Shown: positions 1 to 8,167, counted from the stretch's first letter. The stretch is DNA of 31,106 nucleotides from an uncultured Rhodospirillaceae bacterium (GCA_937887565.1 CALABS010000016.1:1-31106); one strand, 5' to 3'. Numbers and translations: made by a program. The notes: generated by a model not told the origin, from the letters alone.

Positions 1-42
1 GGGCAACCTACTCGTCCGCAGAATCAGCCACCCCTGACATTC

Positions 43-210
43 TCAAACGGACTCTGAGAAAACGTTGTCACGCAATTCGTCAATGAGAAACGGAATTCCG
101 TCTACTCCGTACTTGTCCAGAAAGTTGACTTGATGCGGGAGTGTTGCCTTAATCAGGGAAATAACTTCTTTCCCGTCGGAAAGGAAACGCCCTGCTCCTG
201 TTTTCGTCAT
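43..210 (-). CDS. Possible small hypothetical protein (55 aa)
   Basis: Unrecognised. The frame opens with ATG at 210 and gives 55 residues with a plausible amphipathic pattern in the C-terminal half (KEVISLIK, then FLDKYGVDGIPFLIDELRD). Base composition here is clearly lower in GC than the flanking genes, so it could be a transferred fragment or the tail of a decayed gene. No convincing ribosome binding site lies upstream of the ATG, and the open frame continues upstream without a start that I trust. It lies downstream of accC on the same strand. No function is proposed; it may not be translated. Confidence 0.28.
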   Translation of the reverse strand: MTKTGAGRFLSDGKEVISLIKATLPHQVNFLDKYGVDGIPFLIDELRDNVFSESV

Positions 211-311
211 TGCCGCGAATGCAACGAGATAGCTGGATGCGGTTCGATAGGCGGAAAATGCAGCCCATGGCGAAGCGCGAGCCGGGGTCCATGGTGCCGA
301 TCCCACCTTGG

Positions 312-343
312 ATTCCGGCTCTTCGCTGCGCTGCGACCGGAAT
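312..343. repeat. Intergenic dyad repeat (ATTCCGG/CCGGAAT)
   Basis: ATTCCGG at 312-318 is the exact reverse complement of CCGGAAT at 337-343, separated by an 18-base spacer rich in GCTGCG. The form resembles dispersed intergenic palindromes common in alphaproteobacterial genomes (recall, not a search). It sits in the non-coding stretch downstream of accC. Apart from this and the possible tiny ORF at 43-210, I see nothing in 1-425. Confidence 0.45.
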
Positions 344-425
344 GACGGAGCGGAACAAGCTGGAGCGGTGGAAAGCCGGTCAGTCGGCAAAAACTGCTAA
401 CCGGCCCGCCAACCCCTTGATATTC

Positions 426-1769
<1,344 letters not shown>

Positions 1770-1778
1770 CGAGATGCC

Positions 1779-2231
1779 TTATTCGATGATGACCAGGGGC
1801 TCGCCGAATTCGACCGGCTGGCCGTCGGTGACCAGGATGCGGGTGATCTTGCCGCCGCGCGGGGCGCGGATCGGGTTGAAGGTCTTCATGGCCTCGATCA
1901 GCATCAGGGTCTGGCCTTCCGAGACGGCGGCGCCGACGTCGATGAACTTGGCGGCGCCGGGCTCGGGCGACAGATAGGCCACGCCGACCATGGGCGAGGT
2001 CACCGCGCCGGGGTGGCTGGCGTCGTCGACGGCCTGGGCCGGCTGCGCCACCGGATGGGCGACGGCGGCCGGGGCGGCGTGGGCCGGGTGGTGGACGGTG
2101 ACCGGATGACCCTGGCGCGCCACCCGGATGCGGGTGGTGCCGGTGTCGTATTCGATCTCGGTGAGGTTGGTTTCATCGAGCAGCGCCGCCAGCGTGCGCA
2201 CGAGCTCGGCATCGAAGGGTTTGTTGGCCAT
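1779..2231 (-). CDS. accB: Acetyl-CoA carboxylase, biotin carboxyl carrier protein
   Basis: AccB is the carrier subunit; biotin is attached to a lysine and shuttles carboxyl groups from AccC to the carboxyltransferase. The 150-residue protein has an N-terminal helical region (1-40), a flexible Ala/Pro/His-rich linker (about 42-75), and a C-terminal biotinyl domain with EAMK, so Lys116 is the predicted biotinylation site. The residue after the lysine is Thr, not the Met of E. coli AMKM; I believe this is common in alphaproteobacteria. The ATG at 2231 is chosen because MANKPFDAELV matches the expected start and lies 8 bases after the aroQ stop. It is in an aroQ-accB-accC operon. Confidence 0.96.
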   Translation of the reverse strand: MANKPFDAELVRTLAALLDETNLTEIEYDTGTTRIRVARQGHPVTVHHPAHAAPAAVAHPVAQPAQAVDDASHPGAVTSPMVGVAYLSPEPGAAKFIDVGAAVSEGQTLMLIEAMKTFNPIRAPRGGKITRILVTDGQPVEFGEPLVIIE

Positions 2232-2239
2232 GTGCCTCT

Positions 2240-2686
2240 TCAGCTTCCCCTGATCAGACGGGCGAGCGCGTCGAGCGCCAGGATGTAGCCGTGGCTTCCG
2301 AAGCCGCAGATCATCCCCTTCGCCGCCTTGGACACGAAGGAATGGTGTCGGAAGTCTTCCCGCTGGTGGATATTGGACAGATGCACCTCGACGGTCGGAA
2401 CCTCGGCGGCGAGAAGGGCGTCGAGGATGGCGATCGAGGTGTGGGTGTAGGCCCCGGCATTGATGACGATGCCGGCGCAGCGACCCCTGGCCCCCTGAAT
2501 CCAGTCCACCAGGTTGCCCTCGTGGTTGGACTGGCGGAACTCCACCGCCAGGCCGAGCCGGGTGGCGTGCTCGACGCACGCGCGCTCGATGTCGGCCAAC
2601 GCCTCGGAGCCATAGACCTCGGGCTGGCGCTTTCCCAGCATGTTGAGGTTCGGCCCGTTGACGATCAGGATGGTGTCGTTCGCCAT
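2240..2686 (-). CDS. aroQ: 3-Dehydroquinate dehydratase, type II
   Basis: This enzyme converts 3-dehydroquinate to 3-dehydroshikimate, step three of the shikimate pathway, in the cytoplasm. The 148-residue length is typical of the small dodecameric type II enzyme. Family signatures are visible: GPNLNMLGKRQPEVYG near the N-terminus with the lid Arg20 and catalytic Tyr25, and EVHLSNIHQREDFR with the general acid His102. An NHEG segment (54-57) and the INAGAY turn (75-80) complete the active site. It is the first gene of an operon with accB and accC, an arrangement also seen in other proteobacteria. The upstream intergenic region is shared with a divergent AsmA-like gene. Confidence 0.97.
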   Translation of the reverse strand: MANDTILIVNGPNLNMLGKRQPEVYGSEALADIERACVEHATRLGLAVEFRQSNHEGNLVDWIQGARGRCAGIVINAGAYTHTSIAILDALLAAEVPTVEVHLSNIHQREDFRHHSFVSKAAKGMICGFGSHGYILALDALARLIRGS

Positions 2687-2737
2687 GCCCGGACTTATAG
2701 CACGGCCTAGGATTGGCGCAACGGGAACCTGTCGGGT

Positions 2738-2754
2738 ACGAAATATTGTTTCGT
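2738..2754. promoter_or_regulatory. Perfect dyad in a divergent promoter region
   Basis: ACGAAA (2738-2743) and TTTCGT (2749-2754) form an exact inverted repeat with a 5-base AT-rich spacer. It is placed between the divergent aroQ (start 2686) and AsmA-like (start 2823) genes, which would suit an operator, but no regulator can be named and the arms are short. Confidence 0.25.
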
Positions 2755-2822
2755 GCTAGCGGTTTACCTCGGCGCCGCAAGGGCGCACAATGGCCCGTTG
2801 CAACTTTCGGGGAGGGTATGGA

Positions 2823-3566
2823 ATGAACAAGGGATTGGTGATCGGCGGCGCGGCCGCCGTGGTGCTGGCGGCGGTGGCCGGCGGGATTTTCTTCGTGGCC
2901 TCCAACCTGGACGGCCTGGTCAAGTCGGCCATCGAGACGGTCGGGTCCGAGGTCGCCGGCACCAAGGTGTCGGTGGCGGCGGTCAAGATCGAGCTGGCCG
3001 AGGGCAGGGCCACCATTACCGGCCTCACGGTCGGCAACCCCAAGGGCTTCACCAGCGCCGACGCCTTCCGGCTTGGCGCCGTCGCGGTGGCGTTGGACAC
3101 CGGCTCGGTGACCGGCAATCCGGTGGTCATCAAGGACATCTCGGTCAGCCAGCCGGAGGTGACCTACGAGTTGGGCGAGGGAGGCAGCAACATCGACGCC
3201 CTGCGCCGCAACATCGAGGCCCGCACCGGCGGCGGCAAGGGCGAGGCCAAGCCCGCCGCCGCCAAGGGCGAGGAGCGCAAGCTGGTGATCGACCGCCTGG
3301 CCATCAAGGGCGGCGCCGTCACCCTGGCCACCGCCATTCCCGGCGTCCAGGGCACCGGCCGGCTGGGCGACATCGTCCTGACCGGAATCGGCCGCGATTC
3401 CGGGGGCGCCGACCCGGCCCAGGTGGGCGCGAAGGTCCTGGGGGCGCTGACCGACGCTTCCCTGAAGACGGTCAAGTCCATGGGCGTGGGCCAGATCGGC
3501 GATGCGGTCAAGTCGGTGGTGCCCGGCGACGCGGGTGGGGCGCTGAAGGGCATCTTCGGGAAATAG
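2823..3566 (+). CDS. AsmA-like single-span envelope protein
   Basis: A 247-residue protein with a hydrophobic N-terminal segment at about 4-26 (GLVIGGAAAVVLAAVAGGIFF), consistent with a signal anchor, followed by a beta-rich periplasmic body. The pattern after the anchor (a region entering the membrane, then VKIELAEGRATITGLTVGNPKGF and repeated strand motifs) resembles AsmA or DUF748-type proteins, which act in envelope lipid handling. An Ala/Lys/Gly-rich linker lies near 140-155. The start at 2823 is preferred over an upstream ATG at 2790 because GGGGAGGG precedes it and the resulting protein begins with a clean signal anchor. It is monocistronic, with a hairpin after the stop. Precise function unknown. 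Confidence 0.8.
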   Translation: MNKGLVIGGAAAVVLAAVAGGIFFVASNLDGLVKSAIETVGSEVAGTKVSVAAVKIELAEGRATITGLTVGNPKGFTSADAFRLGAVAVALDTGSVTGNPVVIKDISVSQPEVTYELGEGGSNIDALRRNIEARTGGGKGEAKPAAAKGEERKLVIDRLAIKGGAVTLATAIPGVQGTGRLGDIVLTGIGRDSGGADPAQVGAKVLGALTDASLKTVKSMGVGQIGDAVKSVVPGDAGGALKGIFGK

Positions 3567-3583
3567 GCCCCTCCGTCCACTGT

Positions 3584-3613
3584 CCGGCGGGGCGGGTTGC
3601 ATCGCCCCGCCGG
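3584..3613 (+). terminator. Hairpin terminator after the AsmA-like gene
   Basis: CCGGCGGGGCG (3584-3594) pairs perfectly with CGCCCCGCCGG (3603-3613) around an 8-base loop, 17 bases after the stop. There is no strong T run, so it may be a weak intrinsic terminator or a 3' stability element. I see no THI-box (TPP riboswitch) consensus between it and thiS. Confidence 0.55.
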
Positions 3614-3664
3614 TCTCACCATACTGTCGGCCTTTCGTCGCCATCCTTCCGGCGGAGCCGATCC

Positions 3665-4654
3665 ATGAACGTGATGATCAACGGCGAGGCGCGCGATTTC
3701 GCGGCCCCCATGAGCGTCGAGGCGCTGGTCTCCAGCCTCGGCATCGACCCGCGCAAGGTGGCGGTCGAGCGAAACCTGGAGATCGTGCCCAAATCCACCT
3801 ATGCCGAGGTGATGGTGGGCGACGGCGACCGGTTGGAGATCGTGCATTTCATCGGCGGCGGTTCAGGCGAGGCGAACGACATGCAAGACGATTATTTCGA
3901 GGTGGCCGGGCGCCGGTTCCATTCCCGCCTGCTGGTGGGTACCGGCAAGTACAAGGATTTCGAGGAGACCGCGCGGGCCATCGAGGCCTCGGGCGCCGAG
4001 ATCGTCACCGTGGCGGTGCGCCGGGTGAACCTGTCCGATCCCAGCCAGCCCATGCTGATCGACTATGTCAGCCCCAAGACGTACACCTACCTGCCCAACA
4101 CGGCGGGCTGCTTCACCGCCGAGGATGCGGTGCGCACCCTGCGCCTGGCCCGCGAGGCCGGCGGCTGGGACCTGGTCAAGCTGGAAGTCCTGGGCGACCA
4201 GAAGACGCTCTATCCCAACATGCCCGAGACCCTGGCCGCCGCCGAGGCGCTGATCAAGGACGGCTTCAAGGTGATGGTCTACTGCTCGGACGATCCCATC
4301 CAGGCCAAGCGCCTGGAGGACATGGGCTGTGTCGCCATCATGCCGCTGGGCTCGCTGATCGGCTCGGGGCTGGGCATCGTCAATCCCATCAACATCCGCC
4401 TGATCAAGGAAAGCGTGTCGGTGCCGGTGCTGGTGGACGCCGGAGTCGGGGCGGCGTCCGACGCGGCGGTGGCCATGGAACTGGGCTGCGACGGCGTGCT
4501 GATGAACACCGCCATCGCCGCCGCCAGGGAGCCGGTGACGATGGCCCGGGCCATGAAGCTGGCCGTCGAGGCGGGGCGCCTGTCCTATCTGGCCGGCCGC
4601 ATGCCCAAGAAGCTCTACGCCGATCCCAGTTCGCCGCTGGCGGGACTGATCTAG
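3665..4654 (+). CDS. thiSG: Fused sulfur carrier ThiS / thiazole synthase ThiG
   Basis: One 329-residue frame contains a complete ThiS (1-66) and a complete ThiG (about 74-329). ThiS is the ubiquitin-like sulfur carrier and ThiG forms the thiazole phosphate of thiamine from deoxyxylulose phosphate, glycine-derived imine and ThiS thiocarboxylate. The ThiS part ends at the expected glycines (FIGGG, 64-66) but the frame continues through a 7-residue linker SGEANDM into ThiG. The Schiff-base lysine is predicted at Lys172 (LVKLEVLGD). An in-frame ATG at 3881 (Met73), preceded by a purine-rich stretch, could let ThiG be made alone. I recall such fusions being annotated as bifunctional proteins. No other thi gene is adjacent. 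Confidence 0.93.
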   Translation: MNVMINGEARDFAAPMSVEALVSSLGIDPRKVAVERNLEIVPKSTYAEVMVGDGDRLEIVHFIGGGSGEANDMQDDYFEVAGRRFHSRLLVGTGKYKDFEETARAIEASGAEIVTVAVRRVNLSDPSQPMLIDYVSPKTYTYLPNTAGCFTAEDAVRTLRLAREAGGWDLVKLEVLGDQKTLYPNMPETLAAAEALIKDGFKVMVYCSDDPIQAKRLEDMGCVAIMPLGSLIGSGLGIVNPINIRLIKESVSVPVLVDAGVGAASDAAVAMELGCDGVLMNTAIAAAREPVTMARAMKLAVEAGRLSYLAGRMPKKLYADPSSPLAGLI

Positions 4655-4880
4655 CTAGGGTCCGTATACGGACTGCTCCTTTGGCACAAGATGTTGATCG
4701 AGTGTTTCATTTCCGTGACCCACGCTCCTAATAGTGCGGAGGCTTGGCATCGCCGCACTATTACTTGGGGTCCTGGCGCCGACGCCGCGGTCGGCGCCAT
4801 GCGGTAACCTATTGAAAATCATCGTGAAAATGTGCTGGGGCGAAATTTTTTCGCCGACGCGATCATTTTTCACTTTTCCT
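4655..4880. other. Hairpin-rich non-coding stretch after thiSG
   Basis: No convincing gene. Four dyads follow each other: GTCCGTATACGGAC palindrome (4660-4673); an 11-bp perfect stem 4729-4739/4753-4763 with 13-base loop; a 10-bp perfect stem 4774-4783/4790-4799 with 6-base loop; and GGCGAAA/TTTCGCC (4839-4845/4849-4855). The first two could terminate thiSG. The stretch is poorer in GC than the genes around it, and its tail merges into the ornithine decarboxylase leader. Confidence 0.6.
4729..4763 (+). terminator. Possible terminator hairpin downstream of thiSG
   Basis: TAATAGTGCGG and CCGCACTATTA are exact reverse complements (11 bp) around a 13-base loop, 75 bases after the thiSG stop. A T-run is lacking, so termination is inferred only from position and stem stability; it is followed 10 bases later by a second perfect GC-rich stem (4774-4799). 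Confidence 0.4.
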
Positions 4881-4901
4881 GCGCCGAAAAGGGCGTATAT
4901 A
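4874..4901 (+). promoter_or_regulatory. odc: Candidate promoter of the ornithine decarboxylase leader
   Basis: TATATA at 4896-4901 is a fair -10 element, with TTTTCC at 4874-4879 as a poor -35 at near-consensus spacing. If used, transcription would start near 4908 and give a leader of about 335 bases. Weak evidence. Confidence 0.25.
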
Positions 4902-5022
4902 GCGACTTCAGGTGAGACGTACAGCGCACGTGCCTCTGGCCCACTGGGTTCAAGCAACGACGTCCAAGGCGTCTTCTGGGTGCAGGCGGGGTAAAGCCCC
5001 CGGTGCTTGGAGGAAGTGGCTT

Positions 5023-5151
5023 ATGAACGTGGTGGCTCGGCACGCGAAAGCGTCGTGCATCCCCATTCCCGTCATCTCTTCGGAGTTCGAGATCGGCTTG
5101 GCTGGCGCCATGCTGTGGTTCGACGTTCGAAGTACATCCTTACGGGCCTGA
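5023..5151 (+). CDS. Upstream ORF / candidate leader peptide (42 aa)
   Basis: ATG at 5023 follows a strong Shine-Dalgarno (TTGGAGGAAG, GGAGG at 5009-5013, 9-base spacing), better than the one for ornithine decarboxylase itself. It runs 42 codons to TGA at 5149-5151. The peptide starts MNVVARHAKASCIPIPV and ends LWFDVRSTSLRA; I see no match to a known family and it differs from the gammaproteobacterial SpeFL leader peptide as I remember it. The stop codon forms the first three bases of a hairpin followed by a T-rich run, a layout suited to attenuation by ribosome position. It could instead be an accident of a conserved RNA; only comparison of homologous leaders would tell. Confidence 0.5.
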   Translation: MNVVARHAKASCIPIPVISSEFEIGLAGAMLWFDVRSTSLRA

Positions 5152-5182
5152 CGGTTCCCTGACATCCGTCACGTTTTGGTTT
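5149..5182 (+). terminator. Terminator-like attenuator hairpin at the uORF stop
   Basis: TGACGG (5149-5154) pairs with CCGTCA (5166-5171) around an 11-base loop, then CGTTTTGGTTT follows (5172-5182). The TGA is the stop codon of the upstream ORF, so a ribosome parked there would block stem formation. The stem is short (6 bp), so efficiency is uncertain. Confidence 0.4.
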
Positions 5183-5242
5183 GGTCCGGCGCCGTTTTCC
5201 GGTGCCGGGGCGCAATCATCTTCCCGTATTGGAGTGCTCGCG

Positions 5243-6373
5243 ATGACCGCGAAGATCGCCCGTTTCCTTGAAGAAGTCCGTCCCGCCACGCCTTGCGTGG
5301 TGGTCGATCTCGACGTGGTGCGCGACAACTACCTCGCCCTGCGCCACTGGCTGCCGCTGGCCCAGGTGTTCTACGCCGTCAAGGCCAATCCGGCGCCCGA
5401 GATCGTCCGCATGCTGGTCGGCATGGATTCCTGCTTCGACGTCGCCAGCCGCGGCGAGATCGAGCTGTGCCTGGAGGCCGGCGCCGCCCCGGAATCCATC
5501 TCGTTCGGCAACACCATCAAGAAGACGTCGGACATCGCCTTCGCCTACGGGAAGGGCGTGCGCCTTTACGCCTTCGACAGCGAGGCCGAGCTGGAGAAGC
5601 TGGCCGAGGTCGCCCCCGGCTCGCGCGTGTTCTGCCGCATCCTGATGACCTGCGACGGCGCCGAGTGGCCGCTCAGCCGCAAGTTCGGCTGCGAGATCGA
5701 CATGGCCCGCGACCTGCTGGTCAAGGCCCGCGACCTGGGCCTCGACCCCTATGGGGTGTCCTTCCACGTCGGCAGCCAGCAGACCGACCTCGGCCAATGG
5801 GACGTGGCGGTGGGCAAGACCGCCATGCTGTTCTCGGCGCTCAACGCCGCCGGCATCGAGCTCAAGATGGTCAATCTGGGCGGCGGCTTCCCGGCCCGCT
5901 ACCGATCGGACGTGCCGGCGCTGGAGCGCTATGCCGACGCCGTCATGCACGCCATGACCCACCATTTCGGCAACCGCCTGCCGGCCATGATCATCGAGCC
6001 CGGCCGCTCGCTGGTCGGCGACGCCGGCGTCCTCGAGGCCGAGGTGGTGCTGATTTCCAAGAAGTCCTATGACGAGGACGTGCGCTGGGTCTACCTGGAC
6101 GTCGGCAAGTTCGGCGGCCTGGCCGAGACCATGGACGAGGCCATCAAGTACCGCATCCAGACCGAGCGCGACGGCGACCACACCGCGCCGGTGGTGCTGG
6201 CCGGCCCCACCTGCGATTCCGCCGACATCCTTTACGAGAAGGCCGGCTACGAGATGCCGGTCACCCTCCGGGTCGGCGACAAGGTGCGCATCCTGTCGAC
6301 CGGCGCCTACACCACTTCCTACTCGGCGGTCAACTTCAACGGCTTCGCGCCCTTGAAGGCCTATTTCGTGTAA
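5243..6373 (+). CDS. odc: Ornithine decarboxylase, fold-type III PLP enzyme
   Basis: Decarboxylates ornithine to putrescine, the entry to polyamine synthesis, in the cytoplasm. The 376-residue length fits the eukaryotic-like alanine-racemase-fold decarboxylases. Visible features: PLP lysine Lys47 in YAVKANP; HVGSQ (175-179); PLP-phosphate loop GGGFP (213-217); EPGR (252-255); active-site Cys324 in GPTCDSADIL; and the C-terminal YTTSYSAVNFNGF tract (356-368). The start at 5243 is chosen for GGAG at 5231-5234. The gene stands alone between a long leader and a strong terminator. Some relatives also act on lysine, so strict ornithine specificity cannot be read from sequence. The leader suggests regulated expression. 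Confidence 0.92.
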   Translation: MTAKIARFLEEVRPATPCVVVDLDVVRDNYLALRHWLPLAQVFYAVKANPAPEIVRMLVGMDSCFDVASRGEIELCLEAGAAPESISFGNTIKKTSDIAFAYGKGVRLYAFDSEAELEKLAEVAPGSRVFCRILMTCDGAEWPLSRKFGCEIDMARDLLVKARDLGLDPYGVSFHVGSQQTDLGQWDVAVGKTAMLFSALNAAGIELKMVNLGGGFPARYRSDVPALERYADAVMHAMTHHFGNRLPAMIIEPGRSLVGDAGVLEAEVVLISKKSYDEDVRWVYLDVGKFGGLAETMDEAIKYRIQTERDGDHTAPVVLAGPTCDSADILYEKAGYEMPVTLRVGDKVRILSTGAYTTSYSAVNFNGFAPLKAYFV

Positions 6374-6422
6374 GGCCCGTGGCCGGGGGATGCTCCGGCC
6401 GTGGCAACCGTCCGAGCCTGTG

Positions 6423-6454
6423 AAAGGGGCTCCGGGGCATCCCGGAGCCCCTTT
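6423..6454 (+). terminator. Strong intrinsic terminator of ornithine decarboxylase
   Basis: AAAGGGGCTCCGGG (6423-6436) pairs perfectly with CCCGGAGCCCCTTT (6441-6454) around loop GCAT, followed by CTTCTT. This is a classic Rho-independent terminator. Confidence 0.92.
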
Positions 6455-6474
6455 CTTCTTGGCATCTGGGCATT

Positions 6475-6516
6475 TCCTGCCGGGTCGGCCCCGCCGATCC
6501 GGCAGCTCCTGCCGGG
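6475..6516. promoter_or_regulatory. Candidate activator sites upstream of a sigma-54 promoter
   Basis: TCCTGCCGGG occurs twice as a direct repeat (6475-6484 and 6507-6516), 32 bases apart (about three helical turns). The second copy also forms a perfect dyad CCGGCAG-CTC-CTGCCGG (6499-6515). The block ends about 40 bases before the -24 element, a usual distance for an enhancer-binding protein. In Caulobacter the flagellar activator FlbD binds GC-rich ftr sites in such positions; assignment to a FlbD-type protein is inference. Confidence 0.5.
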
Positions 6517-6556
6517 CGGACGAGAGACAACCAATTGAAATTCCTATGCTGTTGAC

Positions 6557-6573
6557 ATGGCACGCCCCCTGCA
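6557..6573 (+). promoter_or_regulatory. Sigma-54 (-24/-12) promoter of the hook gene
   Basis: ATGGCACGCCCCCTGCA carries GG (6559-6560) and GC (6571-6572) exactly 10 bases apart, with the TGGCACG half matching the RpoN consensus. The start site should be near 6584, leaving a 27-base leader with GGAGG at 6599-6603 before the ATG. Sigma-54 control is well known for hook-stage flagellar genes in alphaproteobacteria. Confidence 0.78.
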
Positions 6574-6610
6574 ACGGCCTTGGCGGACGATCAGGTTCGG
6601 AGGTTTTTCG

Positions 6611-8167
6611 ATGCTCTGGGGTGCTCTCAACAACGCCACGCAGGGGATGATGGCGACCAGCTGGGACATGGGCTCCATCTCCCAGAACATCGCCAACCTC
6701 AACACCGTCGGCTACAAGCGCAAGGAGAGCCTGTTCAAGACCGTGCTGTCGGAGACCAAGGGCGGCACCGCCGGCGGGCTCGACATCTTCGCGGTCAAGG
6801 CCTCCGACCGCTACCACCTCCAGGCCCAGGGCGTGCTGACGCCCACCTATCATTGGAGCGACCTGGCCATCAACGGTCGCGGCTTCTTCATGGTGTCGCC
6901 GCCCACGACAAGCGGCGCGCCGACCGGCGTCAGCACCGACGACCCCAATGCCGTCCTGTACACCCGCGCCGGTATGTTCGAGGGCAAGGCGGGCGACAAC
7001 GGCCGCTCGTACCTGGTGACCGGCGAGGGCTACCACCTGATGGGCTGGGCCTACGACGCGACCGGGACGACGCTGACCACCAGCCTGTCGCCCGTCTACA
7101 CCATGCCCGAGACGACCATGGAGGGCAGCGCCACCACCACCGCGCAGATCATCGCCAACCTGCCGGCGGGGAACGCGCCCGGGCCGACGGCACACGTCTC
7201 GACCCAGACGATCCAGGACGGCAATGGCATCGACCAGAAGGTGGACTTCACCTGGACCCGCGTCGACGGCCAGACCTGGAGCGTGAGCGCGGCGTTCCAG
7301 GACCCCACGGTCGGGACCATCAACAGCGGCGCCTCCTACACGGTGACCCGCGATCCGTTCACCGGCGCGGCGACCTCGACGCCCGCGAGCGCCGACCTCG
7401 ACATCACCTGGTCGGCGGCCAATGGCGGCACCACCGTGATCGAATCACTGGGCGGCCTCGGCAGCATGGCGCCGGCTCTCGGCAGCCTCGAGAAGATCTA
7501 CCTGCCGGTGTTCGACGCCACGTTCGGAGAGCACTCGGTGGCCCTCGGCTTCGAGCGCGGCCCGGCCTCGGCGGCCGGCAACAACACGTGGTACATGCAT
7601 ATGCAAGGCGGCACGTCGGTGCAGTTGGAATTCGACGGCGACGGCCAGATGGTCACCGCGCAGCCCCTGCAGATCACCGCCAACTTCACCTCCGGCACGC
7701 CGCCGGTGATCACCACCCAGGCCATATCGGTGGACCTGAGCAAGATGACCGCCTATGACGGGCCCCTCTATATCGGCGAGGTCCAGCAGGACGGCTACGG
7801 CCAGGGCGACATGCGCTATGCCCGCTTCAACGACGAGGGCGACCTGGAGGCGTTCTTCACCAACGGCGAATCCCGAAAGCTGTTCCGGGTGCCGGTGGCG
7901 ACCTTCCGTTCCGAGAACAACCTCTCCCCGCTGTCGGGCACCCTTTATGCCCGCACGGCGGCGGCCGGCGACATCTTCATCAACAGCGTCGCCGACGCCC
8001 CCGGCGGTGGCGGCACCATCACCGCCGAGGCGGTGGAGAACTCGACCGTCGACATCGAGGAAGAGTTCACCCGCATGATCATGACCCAGAAGGCCTATTC
8101 CACCAACGCCACCGTCTTCCGCACCGCCGACGAGATGACCACCACGGTGCGCGACCTCAAGACGTAG
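6611..8167 (+). CDS. flgE: Flagellar hook protein FlgE-like
   Basis: A 518-residue axial flagellar protein exported through the type III apparatus. The N-terminus has the rod/hook signature SISQNIANLNTVGYKR (22-37), then DLAINGRGFFMV, a hydrophilic variable middle domain (about 100-400), and the conserved C-terminal segment TVDIEEEFTRMIMTQKAYSTNATVF. That order, with a large middle domain, favours hook protein FlgE over the shorter rod proteins FlgF and FlgG. The first residues (MLWGALNNATQGMM) differ from the usual FlgE start, so it may be a divergent paralogue. It stands alone here with its own sigma-54 promoter, away from any other flagellar gene. ATG at 6611 is supported by GGAGG. Confidence 0.85.
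   Translation: MLWGALNNATQGMMATSWDMGSISQNIANLNTVGYKRKESLFKTVLSETKGGTAGGLDIFAVKASDRYHLQAQGVLTPTYHWSDLAINGRGFFMVSPPTTSGAPTGVSTDDPNAVLYTRAGMFEGKAGDNGRSYLVTGEGYHLMGWAYDATGTTLTTSLSPVYTMPETTMEGSATTTAQIIANLPAGNAPGPTAHVSTQTIQDGNGIDQKVDFTWTRVDGQTWSVSAAFQDPTVGTINSGASYTVTRDPFTGAATSTPASADLDITWSAANGGTTVIESLGGLGSMAPALGSLEKIYLPVFDATFGEHSVALGFERGPASAAGNNTWYMHMQGGTSVQLEFDGDGQMVTAQPLQITANFTSGTPPVITTQAISVDLSKMTAYDGPLYIGEVQQDGYGQGDMRYARFNDEGDLEAFFTNGESRKLFRVPVATFRSENNLSPLSGTLYARTAAAGDIFINSVADAPGGGGTITAEAVENSTVDIEEEFTRMIMTQKAYSTNATVFRTADEMTTTVRDLKT

Larger units (their letters stand above)
4908..5242 (+). ncRNA. Structured 5' leader of ornithine decarboxylase (speF-type motif candidate)
   Basis: A long leader separates the likely promoter from the ornithine decarboxylase start. 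Alphaproteobacterial ornithine decarboxylase genes are known to carry a conserved cis-regulatory RNA, catalogued in Rfam as the speF motif; position, length and gene context here match that idea, though I cannot run the covariance model. The leader holds a 42-codon ORF (5023-5151), a terminator-like hairpin starting at its stop codon (5149-5182), and a second 9-bp stem 5186-5194/5200-5208 with one G-U pair and loop TTTTC, 22 bases before the GGAG of the main gene. Polyamine or ornithine control is inferred, not shown. Confidence 0.6.

Noticed and set aside
360..425. Terminator after accC
   Set aside because: Only a weak 6-bp GCCGGT/ACCGGC pairing with a long loop could be drawn, not enough to call.
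3160..3240. Possible CRISPR-like repetition in GGC/GCC-rich tracts across the window
   Set aside because: These are codon-level Ala/Gly repeats. No regularly spaced direct repeats with unique spacers were found anywhere.
3567..3664. Possible TPP riboswitch before thiSG
   Set aside because: The THI-box consensus (CTGAGA and the conserved second half) is absent, and the 98-base gap holds only a terminator-like stem.
4655..4957. 100-codon minus-strand frame in the thiSG-odc gap
   Set aside because: No ribosome binding site, no family resemblance, and it overlaps several strong RNA dyads.
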